Assembly (NCBI GenBank): GCA_025355325.1
Contig: JANXZX010000117.1
Coordinates: 1 to 35,771, forward strand
Reading direction: 5' to 3'
DNA: 35,771 bases
Source of the DNA: Geobacteraceae bacterium
GTDB lineage: Bacteria; Desulfobacterota; Desulfuromonadia; Geobacterales; Pseudopelobacteraceae
The notes under the pieces were generated by a model. That model had not been told where the DNA came from, made no database searches, and saw only the letters and a program-made list of their open reading frames with translations. Shown here piece after piece: positions 16,913 through 25,192 of this stretch; the first letter of the stretch is position 1, and every line of letters starts with the position of its first letter. The position numbers and the translations under genes were made by a program.

Positions 16913-17419
16913 TCAATGTGTTTCATGGCGCATTTTGTCTTCCACTTTTTTGCTCTCGTCAGCCTGTTCTTTCACCTCTTTGATGGCAGCATCCATCGCC
17001 TGACTAAAAGTGCTTACACTTCCACCATCTTCCTCAACAAATTTACGGGCATCTTCAGCCTTGTAAAAAGCCCATTTGGGCATCGCCGTCATAACGCCTC
17101 TTTTTGACCCGCCAATGACCCAGGTGGCCGCATTGACATCCATCAGTTGTTTTGTTGTGTAATCGGCAACCTTGAGAGAACTGACCTTTTTACCGTTGTT
17201 GCCATGCATTTCCGTAGCTGTGCAATGTATGCTGCACACCGCGACAGAAGTCCCGTCGGCATAGTTTATCAGCATCCGGCTGTGGCTGAACATGCCCCGA
17301 TCCATGCCGCAGTGGTGGCACGATGGAGCTTGCGTCACATCAGTGAGTGATGATGCACCCGCAATCGATGAACACCAGAAACTGAACCCGCAGACCAGTA
17401 ACAAAACTAATTTGTTCAT
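16913..17419 (-). CDS. NosL-family copper-binding protein
   Basis: NosL proteins are exported Cu(I)-binding chaperones best known from nitrous oxide reductase maturation. This 168-residue protein has a signal peptide (about 1-22), the family motif CHHCGMDRGM (Cys34, Cys37, Met39), and the second motif VCSIHC (Cys62, Cys66). WVIGGSKRGVMTAMPKWAFYKAEDARKFVEEDGG is the expected middle region, here described by its ends. A charged helical tail (about 140-168) is extra. No clear lipobox is present, unlike many NosL. It is the last gene of the six-gene block and overlaps the ATPase gene by 4 bp. Confidence 0.92.
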   Translation of the reverse strand: MNKLVLLLVCGFSFWCSSIAGASSLTDVTQAPSCHHCGMDRGMFSHSRMLINYADGTSVAVCSIHCTATEMHGNNGKKVSSLKVADYTTKQLMDVNAATWVIGGSKRGVMTAMPKWAFYKAEDARKFVEEDGGSVSTFSQAMDAAIKEVKEQADESKKVEDKMRHETH

Positions 17420-18141
17420 GTTGTCCTCCTCAGAAATATTGTCCTATCGCAACTTTCATATGCCTTACCGTCCCGCATCTCGATCTGCCTGCCCCCGAGT
17501 TTGGCAAGTTCAGGATTGTGGGTAACCATGACAATGGTAAGTCCGGTGTTTCTGTTCAAGTCCTGCAAAACCTCGCCAATTTCCCCCGACCGCTTGGTGT
17601 CAAGATTTCCGGTCGGCTCATCGGCAAGGAGAATATCAGGACTGTTGACCAAAGCCCGGGCTATAGCGGTTCGCTGCATCTCCCCTCCGGAAATCTGGCT
17701 GGGCAGATGATTCATGCGGTGCTCCATGCCAAGCATCGTCAGGAGCCGTTCGCTCTCGCCCCTGGCTCCGGATTTATTGTAAAACGCAAGGGGCAGCTCA
17801 ACATTTTCCCGCACGGTCAGAGTTGGTACGAGATAAAAGTTCTGAAATATATAACCGTAAATTTCGCGGCGTATTTTGGTCAGCGCTTTCTCGTTGAGAA
17901 ACGTGCCGCCACCGAATATACTTCTGCCCACCAGGTCCAGTTCTCCGGTAGTCGGATTTTCCAGGCAACCAAGAAGGTTAATCAGGGTTGTCTTGCCGGA
18001 TCCTGAAGGCCCCATGAACGAGACAAAATCTCCCCGTTGAATCGAAAGCGATACTCCGTCAAGAGCACAGATATGTTCGTTCCCTCGACGATAGGTTCGC
18101 GTCAGGTCACGCGCTTCCAGTACGGTGTTATTGCCGATCAT
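17416..18141 (-). CDS. ABC transporter ATPase, LolD/MacB type
   Basis: This 241-residue cytoplasmic ATPase powers the permease encoded just upstream. Motifs are Walker A GPSGSGKTTL (about 43-52), Q-loop FQNFYLVPTLTVRENVELPL, signature ISGGEMQRTAIARAL, Walker B ILLADEPTGNLD and the H-loop VMVTHN. GNLD after Walker B and the overall pattern place it in the LolD/MacB/FtsE group. It overlaps both neighbours by 4 bp, so the three genes are translationally coupled. Confidence 0.95.
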   Translation of the reverse strand: MIGNNTVLEARDLTRTYRRGNEHICALDGVSLSIQRGDFVSFMGPSGSGKTTLINLLGCLENPTTGELDLVGRSIFGGGTFLNEKALTKIRREIYGYIFQNFYLVPTLTVRENVELPLAFYNKSGARGESERLLTMLGMEHRMNHLPSQISGGEMQRTAIARALVNSPDILLADEPTGNLDTKRSGEIGEVLQDLNRNTGLTIVMVTHNPELAKLGGRQIEMRDGKAYESCDRTIFLRRTT

Positions 18142-19322
18142 CCGTCACTCCTTATCGAGTCAAGGGGACGCACCCTACCCGCCTGCCACGCCGGATAAAT
18201 CCCGCTCAGCAGGCCAATTACCATAATAATAGCCAGCGTGAGCAGAACTGATTTACCATCGATAGAAACAAGCCCGCCGCCGGGACTGTATGGCAGAATA
18301 CGTCGCACCAGTACATCAGTCCCTCTGGCGAAGAGCAGGGCGCACCCAATCCCGGCAATACCGCCAATGCTACAGATGATGAGGGTTTCAGTCCAGACCA
18401 GACGAAAAATATCGCCCGGCATCGCTCCCATCGTTTTCAGGATACCGATCTCCTGTCTGCGTTCAAGAACCGACATGAGAACGGTATTCACCACACCGAC
18501 CATGGCAATAAGAATAGCAACTATGGCAATGGAAAGTGCCATGACCCGTGCGGTGGAAATCAGCTTCATGATTGTTTGCTTTACCTGAGTGAAGCTTACC
18601 ACCTGCACATCCGGGAGCTGATATAAATCGTTTTCAAGCTTTGCGCTGTCGGTATTATTTTTTACCTTGATGCCGATGGTAGTGATCTTGTCCGTTCCGG
18701 CAATTTTTTGCAGCGCCTTCAGAGGGACAAAGATGGTACCGTCATCCTGAGTCCCGGTCCGTTCCAGAATGCCGACCACCTTGAGAGGTACATTCTTTTC
18801 CGGAACCATGATCATATCCCCCACTTCCCGCTGTTCAAGTTCCGCAGCTTCGTACCCCATGACCGCCTCGTCAGAAGTTTCACTCCGGAACCATCCTCCC
18901 GTGCGGAAGCGGAAAAACGGCTTCATACCGGGAAACGATGCCGCTTCAACGCCGAAATAACCGGCAATGCCGCCACCATCACCCTTGTCGGGATCAAAGT
19001 ATGCCTGCATCAGGATCGGAGTGACTTTGTCCACTTCCGGTTTATTTATGATCGAATCAATCATTGACCGTTCGATGTAGCGAAGACCGGTCCCGCCCTG
19101 GAGCATCAGGGTGGCAGCTTCATAAGGGCACCCCTTGGCCATGACCATGAGTTGATACCCCATGTTGTCAATGTCGTGATTCAGTGCATTCTCATAACCA
19201 CGGTTGAAACCAAGCAGACTCGCAAGCACCCATGACGAAAGCATGATGCCGACCAGCGTCAACAGGGTACGCACCTTCTTGCGCAGGAGGTTTTTGGTGG
19301 CAATCTGAAACTTGCTGATCAT
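18138..19322 (-). CDS. ABC transporter permease, FtsX/MacB type
   Basis: The 394-residue protein has the MacB topology: an N-terminal helix (about 16-36, RTLLTLVGIMLSSWVLASLL), a large periplasmic domain (about 40-260), and three C-terminal helices (about 270-290, 313-335 and 355-378), with SVLERRQEIGILKTMGA as the conserved coupling region. Such transporters move or transduce force to periplasmic partners rather than importing solutes; the partners here may be the exported proteins in the same operon. It starts 5 bp after the FMN-binding-like gene. Confidence 0.93.
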   Translation of the reverse strand: MISKFQIATKNLLRKKVRTLLTLVGIMLSSWVLASLLGFNRGYENALNHDIDNMGYQLMVMAKGCPYEAATLMLQGGTGLRYIERSMIDSIINKPEVDKVTPILMQAYFDPDKGDGGGIAGYFGVEAASFPGMKPFFRFRTGGWFRSETSDEAVMGYEAAELEQREVGDMIMVPEKNVPLKVVGILERTGTQDDGTIFVPLKALQKIAGTDKITTIGIKVKNNTDSAKLENDLYQLPDVQVVSFTQVKQTIMKLISTARVMALSIAIVAILIAMVGVVNTVLMSVLERRQEIGILKTMGAMPGDIFRLVWTETLIICSIGGIAGIGCALLFARGTDVLVRRILPYSPGGGLVSIDGKSVLLTLAIIMVIGLLSGIYPAWQAGRVRPLDSIRSDG

Positions 19323-19326
19323 TGGT

Positions 19327-19986
19327 CTACCTCTTTACGGAGTAAAAAAACTCATCCATTAGAATGAGATTCTTCTTTAATGCCCGCAGCAGCCCGTAAA
19401 AATCGGTCATAGCCTCGGGAGCCGGATTGATGATTGAAGCCACCGCGCCTGTCCCTTTGCATGTCACCGTGTCATACAGCTCGAAATCTGCAAGGGAAAG
19501 CCCGATAAACTGTTTGCCAAATGTGTGTGAAGTAAACTTTTTCGTCCAGGGCCCCGCCATTCTCTGGATGTAGAATGCTTTGATCGTACCGTGCATATCC
19601 AGGGAAACGAATACCTCGATGACACCGTATTGACCCTTTTGGTTCACACCATGGATATAGCCGATTTTCTTCTTGTCTTTGTAGATTTCATACAGCGTGT
19701 ACGGAACGTTAAGCGGGGCATACAGGACCGGAACTCCGCCAAGCCGGGCCTCGACTTTTCGCAGCAACGGTTCTTTTCCGGGTTGGGAAAACGAGAAGTA
19801 TGTTTTTGTAAAACTGTTGGATACCGGAAAGAGCCTGGGCACGTCGCTGGATGGATTGTTCAGCTCGCAGTTAACGGCGGCCAGCGCCGGAAGCGCACAC
19901 CAGGTGCTTATAAACAGCAGGATTGATATGGTTGTTAATACGAATCTGCGCATTGTGACCTTATGCTGTTTGATATCGGATGTCAC
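19327..19986 (-). CDS. Exported FMN-binding-domain-like protein
   Basis: The 219-residue product has a signal peptide and a region (about 95-190) that resembles the FMN-binding domain found in NosR, RnfG and related proteins: YTLYEIYKDKKKIGYIHG, IEVFVSLDMHGTIKAFYIQRM, then KFTSHTFGKQFIGLSLADFE and TCKGTGAVASIINPAP. In covalently flavinylated members the last motif reads (S/T)GA(S/T); here it is TGAV, so the acceptor threonine seems missing and FMN may be bound non-covalently or not at all. The start is either GTG at 19986, overlapping the upstream stop (GTGA), or ATG at 19953, which gives a cleaner signal peptide. The domain call is by pattern only. Confidence 0.65.
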   Translation of the reverse strand: MTSDIKQHKVTMRRFVLTTISILLFISTWCALPALAAVNCELNNPSSDVPRLFPVSNSFTKTYFSFSQPGKEPLLRKVEARLGGVPVLYAPLNVPYTLYEIYKDKKKIGYIHGVNQKGQYGVIEVFVSLDMHGTIKAFYIQRMAGPWTKKFTSHTFGKQFIGLSLADFELYDTVTCKGTGAVASIINPAPEAMTDFYGLLRALKKNLILMDEFFYSVKR

Positions 19987-21707
19987 CGGCTAACCTGACT
20001 GCTTTTGTTGACCAGTTCGGGATTGGCGCCTTTGGAAAGCTGGACGATAGCGCATCCTCCGGCTACATAGCGTTTGCCGACACCAAAGCTGATTCGCCCA
20101 TAGAGCGGATATTCCTGATCCGCCATCATTCCGGTAACGTCAAGCAAATTGTCACGATAGTAATTGCCCTTCAGATCCATCAGCAGTCCTGATAACATCT
20201 GGGTGAGCGCCGTTGTCAGGCTTGCCATCTTCTGTACGTCATCCTTGAGCGGAATGTCTCCCTTTTTTATGCGTACTTTGGTGTCGCCCGGGATTGGCTG
20301 TTGTCCCATTGCCGTTCTAGGTACGTAGGGAGAAAAAGAATAGGGGTAGGTTAGCAGGGTGACATCCCGGATTGATTCCGGCAGGTTCCATAAACTCTCT
20401 CCGAAGTAGCGCCCGGAGAGGAAATACCGTTTCGGCCCATCGTTCCGTTGGCTCAACGATTCTACCAACCGGACGGAAGTTGCGTCATCCCAGACCATCA
20501 GCACAGCCGGTTTGTTTGTGGTGAGAGACGATTGCAGCATTTCCGGGTCAGCGGCTTTGCCACGGGGCAGAGAAATCGTGATTGGAGCCTGATGGCCCAG
20601 TTCCTGCCATGCCTGCTGAAATCCCTCCGCAAGAGCCTTTGCTTCAGGGGAATCCCGTACGATCTGGACAACCGGTTTTTCGTTGAGAATTCCTTCGTTG
20701 CTGTTCAAATAGTGGGCTGCTGTTTCTCCTTCCTGATAATACCCTTTGGACAGATACAGGGTGTACCAGTCAGAGTCGGAGATAACCGGAAAGTCCGTGT
20801 TGGGAAACAGGCACGGAATTCTGTTCTCCTCGCAGAATTGGTGAATGGGGCGCCATTGGCCGCTGACAGAGCCTCCGAGCAGTGCAAACACCGGCTCCGT
20901 TCGGTTGTATTCCTCCAGCTGGCGGCGCCATGTTTCTGGTGGCCCCTTTAACACCCACGTTGACAACAGTATGTTCCTTGTCGCCAGTTCCCGTGATGCA
21001 AACATATTTTCCGCCATGAGGCGGGATTTTGCCCCATACGGAGTGTTGTACACCGTAACCTGCCGGTTCTTCAGGCCGAACGTGTAATTAAATGCAGAGA
21101 GCATTGCATCACGTATCTCCGGGCGTATATCCTCGGAAATAACGGTTGCAAAACGAATAGCGGTATCACTTACTCCTGGTGAAAATTGTGCCGAAAGGGT
21201 TTTGAGATAAGCAACAAGTGTTCGTGCATCACCATCTTCAAGGTGATACTGCGGCATCGACTCGTTCATTTTCCGGCCATTGGGATCACGACCGTTCCGG
21301 AGCGCCTCCACCAGAGATTCTTCGGTATATGCCGGTCGAAGAGGGGGTGCTGATTTTTGTTCAATACCTTTAAAAACCAGCGGGAGCGATCGAAAGAGCT
21401 TGGCACCATTGACAGGCGGGGAGTAGATGCCATCGGCAAAGGCACCGAGCCCACTACGCAGATGACAGCTTGCGCAGGCATAGATGGTGCCGGGGACGGC
21501 AGAGCCTGTTTTGACAACCGCTTGCAGCGGCGCCCCGGACGGCAGTGCCCCCTCCCGATACATTTTTTCTCCCAAACGGATTATTTCCTGCGAGCGGGTG
21601 GATGTTGCGGGGGAATCCGCATATGAGTCTGCACAGCAAAACAGACACAGAAGGATTGCAAAACATGCAGCCAATACTGATTTGCATGAAACTGGAAATC
21701 TGTTCAT
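19983..21707 (-). CDS. Cytochrome c domain fused to a periplasmic ligand-binding protein
   Basis: The 574-residue exported protein (signal peptide about 1-31) begins with a monohaem cytochrome c domain: CASCH haem site (Cys78, Cys81, His82), GAKLF, and a likely axial methionine in ESMPQYHLEDGDARTLVAYLKTL. From about residue 185 onward it resembles type I periplasmic substrate-binding proteins of the branched-chain amino acid/receptor family: GYYQEGETAAHYL, VVQIVRDSPEAKALAEGFQQAW and a C-terminal LTTALTQMLSGLLMDL region. The ligand is unknown. ATG at 21707 is preferred over the longer frame to 21779, because GGAGGGG lies upstream and the signal peptide follows directly. It could be a redox-linked ligand sensor working with the ABC permease. 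Confidence 0.85.
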   Translation of the reverse strand: MNRFPVSCKSVLAACFAILLCLFCCADSYADSPATSTRSQEIIRLGEKMYREGALPSGAPLQAVVKTGSAVPGTIYACASCHLRSGLGAFADGIYSPPVNGAKLFRSLPLVFKGIEQKSAPPLRPAYTEESLVEALRNGRDPNGRKMNESMPQYHLEDGDARTLVAYLKTLSAQFSPGVSDTAIRFATVISEDIRPEIRDAMLSAFNYTFGLKNRQVTVYNTPYGAKSRLMAENMFASRELATRNILLSTWVLKGPPETWRRQLEEYNRTEPVFALLGGSVSGQWRPIHQFCEENRIPCLFPNTDFPVISDSDWYTLYLSKGYYQEGETAAHYLNSNEGILNEKPVVQIVRDSPEAKALAEGFQQAWQELGHQAPITISLPRGKAADPEMLQSSLTTNKPAVLMVWDDATSVRLVESLSQRNDGPKRYFLSGRYFGESLWNLPESIRDVTLLTYPYSFSPYVPRTAMGQQPIPGDTKVRIKKGDIPLKDDVQKMASLTTALTQMLSGLLMDLKGNYYRDNLLDVTGMMADQEYPLYGRISFGVGKRYVAGGCAIVQLSKGANPELVNKSSQVSR

Positions 21708-21775
21708 GGTGGTATGTACCCCTCCGGATGCATTACAAAAACCTGACTGGCCATCCTGGCCGTGCAGGAAAATAA

Positions 21776-22204
21776 TCAAAGGTCAAACAGGTACGCGCCC
21801 CGGAATATGGTTGTGCCATTTTTCATGAACGTGAAGCGGATTTCCCAATCCCCCGGCATAACGAGTCGAACGGGGAGCAGATACAGACCCTTTGCGGAGA
21901 GTGAAAAGTCTTTGTCACCCGAGCTGTGCGCTCCTCTCATTGAAGGCATGTCTGCATCACCTTTCACAGCAAATGACGTGTCACGCTTGCCCTCCGGAGT
22001 GAATATCTCCACTCTCATAATGGCCATGCCGAGCTTGGGCGGCTTCTCGAAGCCATAAGTGAAATAGCGGCCATTATCCAGCCGCACCTTTTCACCCGGT
22101 TTTGGCATCGGGCGATATTCAACTTTGGAGGGTGGTTGTGGGGCTGCAGATAGTGATAGAGGAATAGAAATTCCAAGGATAAGAACGAGCACTATTTTAA
22201 ACAC
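21776..22204 (-). CDS. YtkA/FixH-like exported protein
   Basis: The 142-residue protein has a signal peptide (about 1-21, ending LSAAP) and a beta-rich domain resembling the YtkA/FixH group, seen in LGMAIMRVEIFTPEGKRD, FAVKGDADMPSMRGAH and LYLLPVRLVMPGDWEIRFTF. These domains often accompany copper proteins and cytochrome oxidase assembly; the MPSM segment and nearby His could bind metal (inference). The start is GTG at 22204 with AGGGG before it. The same frame runs upstream without a stop into the aminotransferase remnant at 22283-22354, so a longer fused product is possible but would bury the signal peptide. It is the first gene of the six-gene block. Confidence 0.78.
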   Translation of the reverse strand: MFKIVLVLILGISIPLSLSAAPQPPSKVEYRPMPKPGEKVRLDNGRYFTYGFEKPPKLGMAIMRVEIFTPEGKRDTSFAVKGDADMPSMRGAHSSGDKDFSLSAKGLYLLPVRLVMPGDWEIRFTFMKNGTTIFRGAYLFDL

Positions 22205-22245
22205 ATATTTTCCCCTGCGGTTAAACCCCCTGGCTTCCCATCCGA

Positions 22246-22266
22246 GTCTACCAGAAACTGGTAGAC
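22246..22266. repeat. Perfect 9-bp-stem hairpin upstream of the YtkA-like gene
   Basis: GTCTACCAG (22246-22254) and CTGGTAGAC (22258-22266) close a 3-base loop. It lies exactly between the aminotransferase remnant and the GTG start of the YtkA-like gene, so it may mark the breakpoint of the duplication or act in the leader of the operon. Confidence 0.7.
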
Positions 22267-22282
22267 TGCAACGGCGAGCAAG

Positions 22283-22354
22283 GTTGGCCAGCCACTGCTT
22301 GACCTCTAAAATGTTGGGGAAATGGACGTTGGTAATAAGAGGCGACAGCTTCAT
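22283..22354 (-). pseudogene. Remnant of the 5' end of the aminotransferase gene
   Basis: The first 24 codons of the aminotransferase at 16638-16709 recur here: KLSPLITNVHFP then EVKQWLA match, with about 60 of 72 bases identical by eye. After that the similarity stops. The remnant keeps its ATG and a GGAGAG site upstream (22363-22375) and remains in frame with the YtkA-like gene. It is in the same orientation as the full gene and 5.6 kb from it. Confidence 0.88.
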
Positions 22355-22460
22355 ACTCATCCGGCTCTCCTGAATTGAAATTATACGGATGAATATACCA
22401 GAAATAGCATACCCCGCACGCACTAATTTCTTAGCAACCGAATGACTGATAATGCTGTAT

Positions 22461-24833
22461 CTAAATTAAACCGACTTCGGCCGGTTGTATTTCAATCCTG
22501 AATTCAACTCCGCCATCCGTATTGTACGCGGCAATTTTACCGCCCATATTCTTCTCGATGATCACCTTGGACATATACAACCCGATGCCGGTTCCTTTGC
22601 CCTGTTCCTTCGTGGAAAAATAGGGATCAAAAATTTTAGGGAGAACATGTTCATCGATCCCTCCGCCATTATCCCAGATTGTTACTACAGATTTGCCGTT
22701 TTCGCGGAAAGCTCTTATCCGGATGCGCGGTTGCTGCACTTGAAGCTCTATCAGCACATCCCTGGAATTATTAAGTATGTTAAGTATAACCTGAGAGTAT
22801 TCATTTGGATAACCGACGGCCGATATTGACTCTTTCGTGTCGAGTTCGACAGCAATATTCACATTTTTGAAGCTTGCCGACAGGAAATCAATAGTTCTGC
22901 CTACCATGGCATTGATTGAAAATGTTTGTATGTGTTTGTCATTCCGAAACAAATTGCGAAAATCATCAATGGTCTGGGACATAAACATGATGGTGCCCAT
23001 TGCCATTTCCATCTCGGCATTCATTTCTTCTTCGGTCAGCTCGCCTGCCTCGAAAGAAGTCTTGATGCATTGAACTATCAAGCCAAGATTATTGAGCGGT
23101 TGCCGCCACTGATGTGCGATATTGTTGATCATCTCTCCCATTGAGGCATGGCGACTCTGCTGGATAAGCATCTGATCTTTTTTGCGGAGCTCGCCAACAG
23201 CCCCGGCAACCTGCTGCTCAAGCGATGCGTTCAGTTTCTCAAGCTGGCACTGCTTAGCCGCCAGAGCCTCCTGGGCCATTTGCCGCTCGCCAATCTCATG
23301 TTCCAGATGGCGGGCCTTTTCGTGTAGTTCCTCTTCAATACGCTTACGTTCAGTTATGTCCCGGGAAATACCGATAACTCCCGCTATATGTCCAACGTTA
23401 TCAAAAAACGGAACTTTGAGCGTTTCTACCAGGATTTTACGACCGTCACGCAGGTCAATCCATACCTCGTAACTGCATGGCCGGGCGCTCAGCATCACCT
23501 CCTGGTCGCTTTTTTGGTACTGTTCAGCCATTTCCGCCATACTCGCAAAGTCGTAATCGCTACTACCAATGATGGTATCTTTGGATTGTCCCACGATTTG
23601 CTTGGTAAATGATTCATTGCATCTTCGGTAAATGCTGTCACGGTCCTTAAAAAATATGGGATCGGGGATTGCATCCATCATGGTCTGCAGGAAAAGCCAT
23701 TCATACTCAATCCTCTTTTTCTGGAACTGCAACTCGTCACGCTGTTTGTCCAGGCTGTCGATCATCGTATTGAATGCCGTTGCCATTACCCCGATTTCGT
23801 CACCGGCCTCAATAGCGACATGGCGTTCCTGCCCCGATTTGTCCGGCAGACCTTCGAGATGTCGAGTGATTGTATGAAGTGGAGACATAAGGTGCTTCAT
23901 GACAAACCAGGTGACACAGAGCAGCATGACCATAGCCACAAACGCGACAATACAAAAATAGCGCTTCGCTTTATACAGTGGTGCATAGGCCTCGGACAGC
24001 GGGTAATTGGCCACAAGAATCCAGGAAGTCAGGGTAAGGCTTCTACAGGATGAGAGCATCGGGACACCGTAGGAAGTAACCGTTTCCCCACTCCCTTCAT
24101 ACCCATTCACCGCCCGGTCATACAAACTGTTAATACCGGGCGGTACGGCCGTTTTCATGATTCTGCTTTTATCAGGGTGCACTACCATGGTGCGGTTCTT
24201 GTCCGAGATGTAGAGATACCCTCCTGCGCCGATCTTTAACCTGGACAGAGCCGCCAGAAAATTTTCTCCCAACAGGTCAAAACTACCGGTCATCATCCCT
24301 GCCAAATGCCCCTGCCTGTCAAAGATCGGTGCGGTCAACACGATTGCCGGCTGCCCCGGAGTATGAGTGGAAAAATAGGGATCGGAAATATATGGTTTCC
24401 TGCCGGCAACGGTCTTCAGCACCCACTCCCGGGTCGAAAGGTCTTTGCCTCTTCGATGTGCTCTGTAGGGACTCTCGACTATCAGCGTGCCGTTTTTGTC
24501 TATGAAAAAAATACCATTGTCAAAAATGGACAGGAGACCAACATTGCTGTCAAGGAAACGCTGGCTCTTTTCCGCATTGGTAAAAGCATCCACGGGCGCT
24601 GTCGCGGCGACGGCATTCAGCGCGTTTTGTGAAACCCTGAGCTTTTCATCGATGGTGTTCGCGAGGCTTGAAACATGGGAGAATTGCTGATTTGAGACTG
24701 TTTCCTTAAACGTACGTCCGAAGTATGAAAGCGTTGAATATGCCGCTATAATGACAAACAGGATAAACATGGCAGAAACGGATAGTGCCATTTTTGATTT
24801 CAGGCTTAGACTTTTGAAGTGATTTGAGAACAT
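22461..24833 (-). CDS. Membrane histidine kinase (dCACHE-HAMP-PAS-HisKA-HATPase)
   Basis: The 790-residue sensor kinase has a first membrane helix (about 15-37), a double-CACHE extracellular domain (about 40-285, with YISDPYFSTHTPGQPAIVLTAP reading like a CACHE ligand site, given here by its main part), a second helix (about 290-312), HAMP (about 313-365), PAS (about 383-500, PDPIFFKDRDSIYRRCNESF), a coiled coil, and a kinase core. Phospho-acceptor His574 lies in MGEMINNIAHQWRQPL, the N-box is NILNNSRDVL, and ATP-lid motifs are DNGGGI, FDPYFSTK and GTGIGLYMSK. No response regulator gene is adjacent. It lies 256 bp upstream of the six-gene block on the same strand, so it may control it. Confidence 0.95.
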   Translation of the reverse strand: MFSNHFKSLSLKSKMALSVSAMFILFVIIAAYSTLSYFGRTFKETVSNQQFSHVSSLANTIDEKLRVSQNALNAVAATAPVDAFTNAEKSQRFLDSNVGLLSIFDNGIFFIDKNGTLIVESPYRAHRRGKDLSTREWVLKTVAGRKPYISDPYFSTHTPGQPAIVLTAPIFDRQGHLAGMMTGSFDLLGENFLAALSRLKIGAGGYLYISDKNRTMVVHPDKSRIMKTAVPPGINSLYDRAVNGYEGSGETVTSYGVPMLSSCRSLTLTSWILVANYPLSEAYAPLYKAKRYFCIVAFVAMVMLLCVTWFVMKHLMSPLHTITRHLEGLPDKSGQERHVAIEAGDEIGVMATAFNTMIDSLDKQRDELQFQKKRIEYEWLFLQTMMDAIPDPIFFKDRDSIYRRCNESFTKQIVGQSKDTIIGSSDYDFASMAEMAEQYQKSDQEVMLSARPCSYEVWIDLRDGRKILVETLKVPFFDNVGHIAGVIGISRDITERKRIEEELHEKARHLEHEIGERQMAQEALAAKQCQLEKLNASLEQQVAGAVGELRKKDQMLIQQSRHASMGEMINNIAHQWRQPLNNLGLIVQCIKTSFEAGELTEEEMNAEMEMAMGTIMFMSQTIDDFRNLFRNDKHIQTFSINAMVGRTIDFLSASFKNVNIAVELDTKESISAVGYPNEYSQVILNILNNSRDVLIELQVQQPRIRIRAFRENGKSVVTIWDNGGGIDEHVLPKIFDPYFSTKEQGKGTGIGLYMSKVIIEKNMGGKIAAYNTDGGVEFRIEIQPAEVGLI

Positions 24834-25192
24834 AGTGAAGTACCTATTACACTGATTGGAAATGTACAGCGTATTACAACTTCATGCGGGCTCAATACCA
24901 TGCCCATTTTGCTACTTTCGCAAGATAACAAACAATTCAATAAAGTAAAAGCACTGAACAGAGTGCGGTGTACAACAAAAATGTTGGTGGATTCAATAAC
25001 AAGCTCACTTCATTCAAAATCAGATCCCTTGACTTTGTATACACACGTAATTAATATAAAGCCGCTCTGCTTGGTATTGCGTTTTCTAGGCATTATATTT
25101 TGATAATTTTATCTTACATTTACCATGTAACTATAATTAATTATAAATTAAAATGTTATACTAGTACGTCGCTATACTTATGACAGGAAGCG
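24834..25192. other. AT-rich divergent intergenic region
   Basis: No gene is seen in these 359 bases between the leftward kinase and the rightward MBL-fold gene. It should hold both promoters. A good rightward candidate is listed separately. Base composition is much AT-richer than in neighbouring genes. Confidence 0.5.
25029..25057 (+). promoter_or_regulatory. Candidate sigma-70 promoter for the MBL hydrolase-cyclase unit
   Basis: TTGACT (25029-25034) and TAATAT (25052-25057) are separated by 17 bases. Transcription would start about 130 bases before the first gene, leaving a long leader. Confidence 0.5.

Noticed and set aside
21708-21779. Upstream extension of the cytochrome/binding-protein gene
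   Set aside because: The added 24 residues would displace the signal peptide; ATG at 21707 fits an exported protein.
16913-22204. Complete nitrous oxide reductase (nos) cluster
   Set aside because: Only NosL and an FMN-domain-like protein fit; nosZ, nosD and an ABC-2-type NosY are absent.
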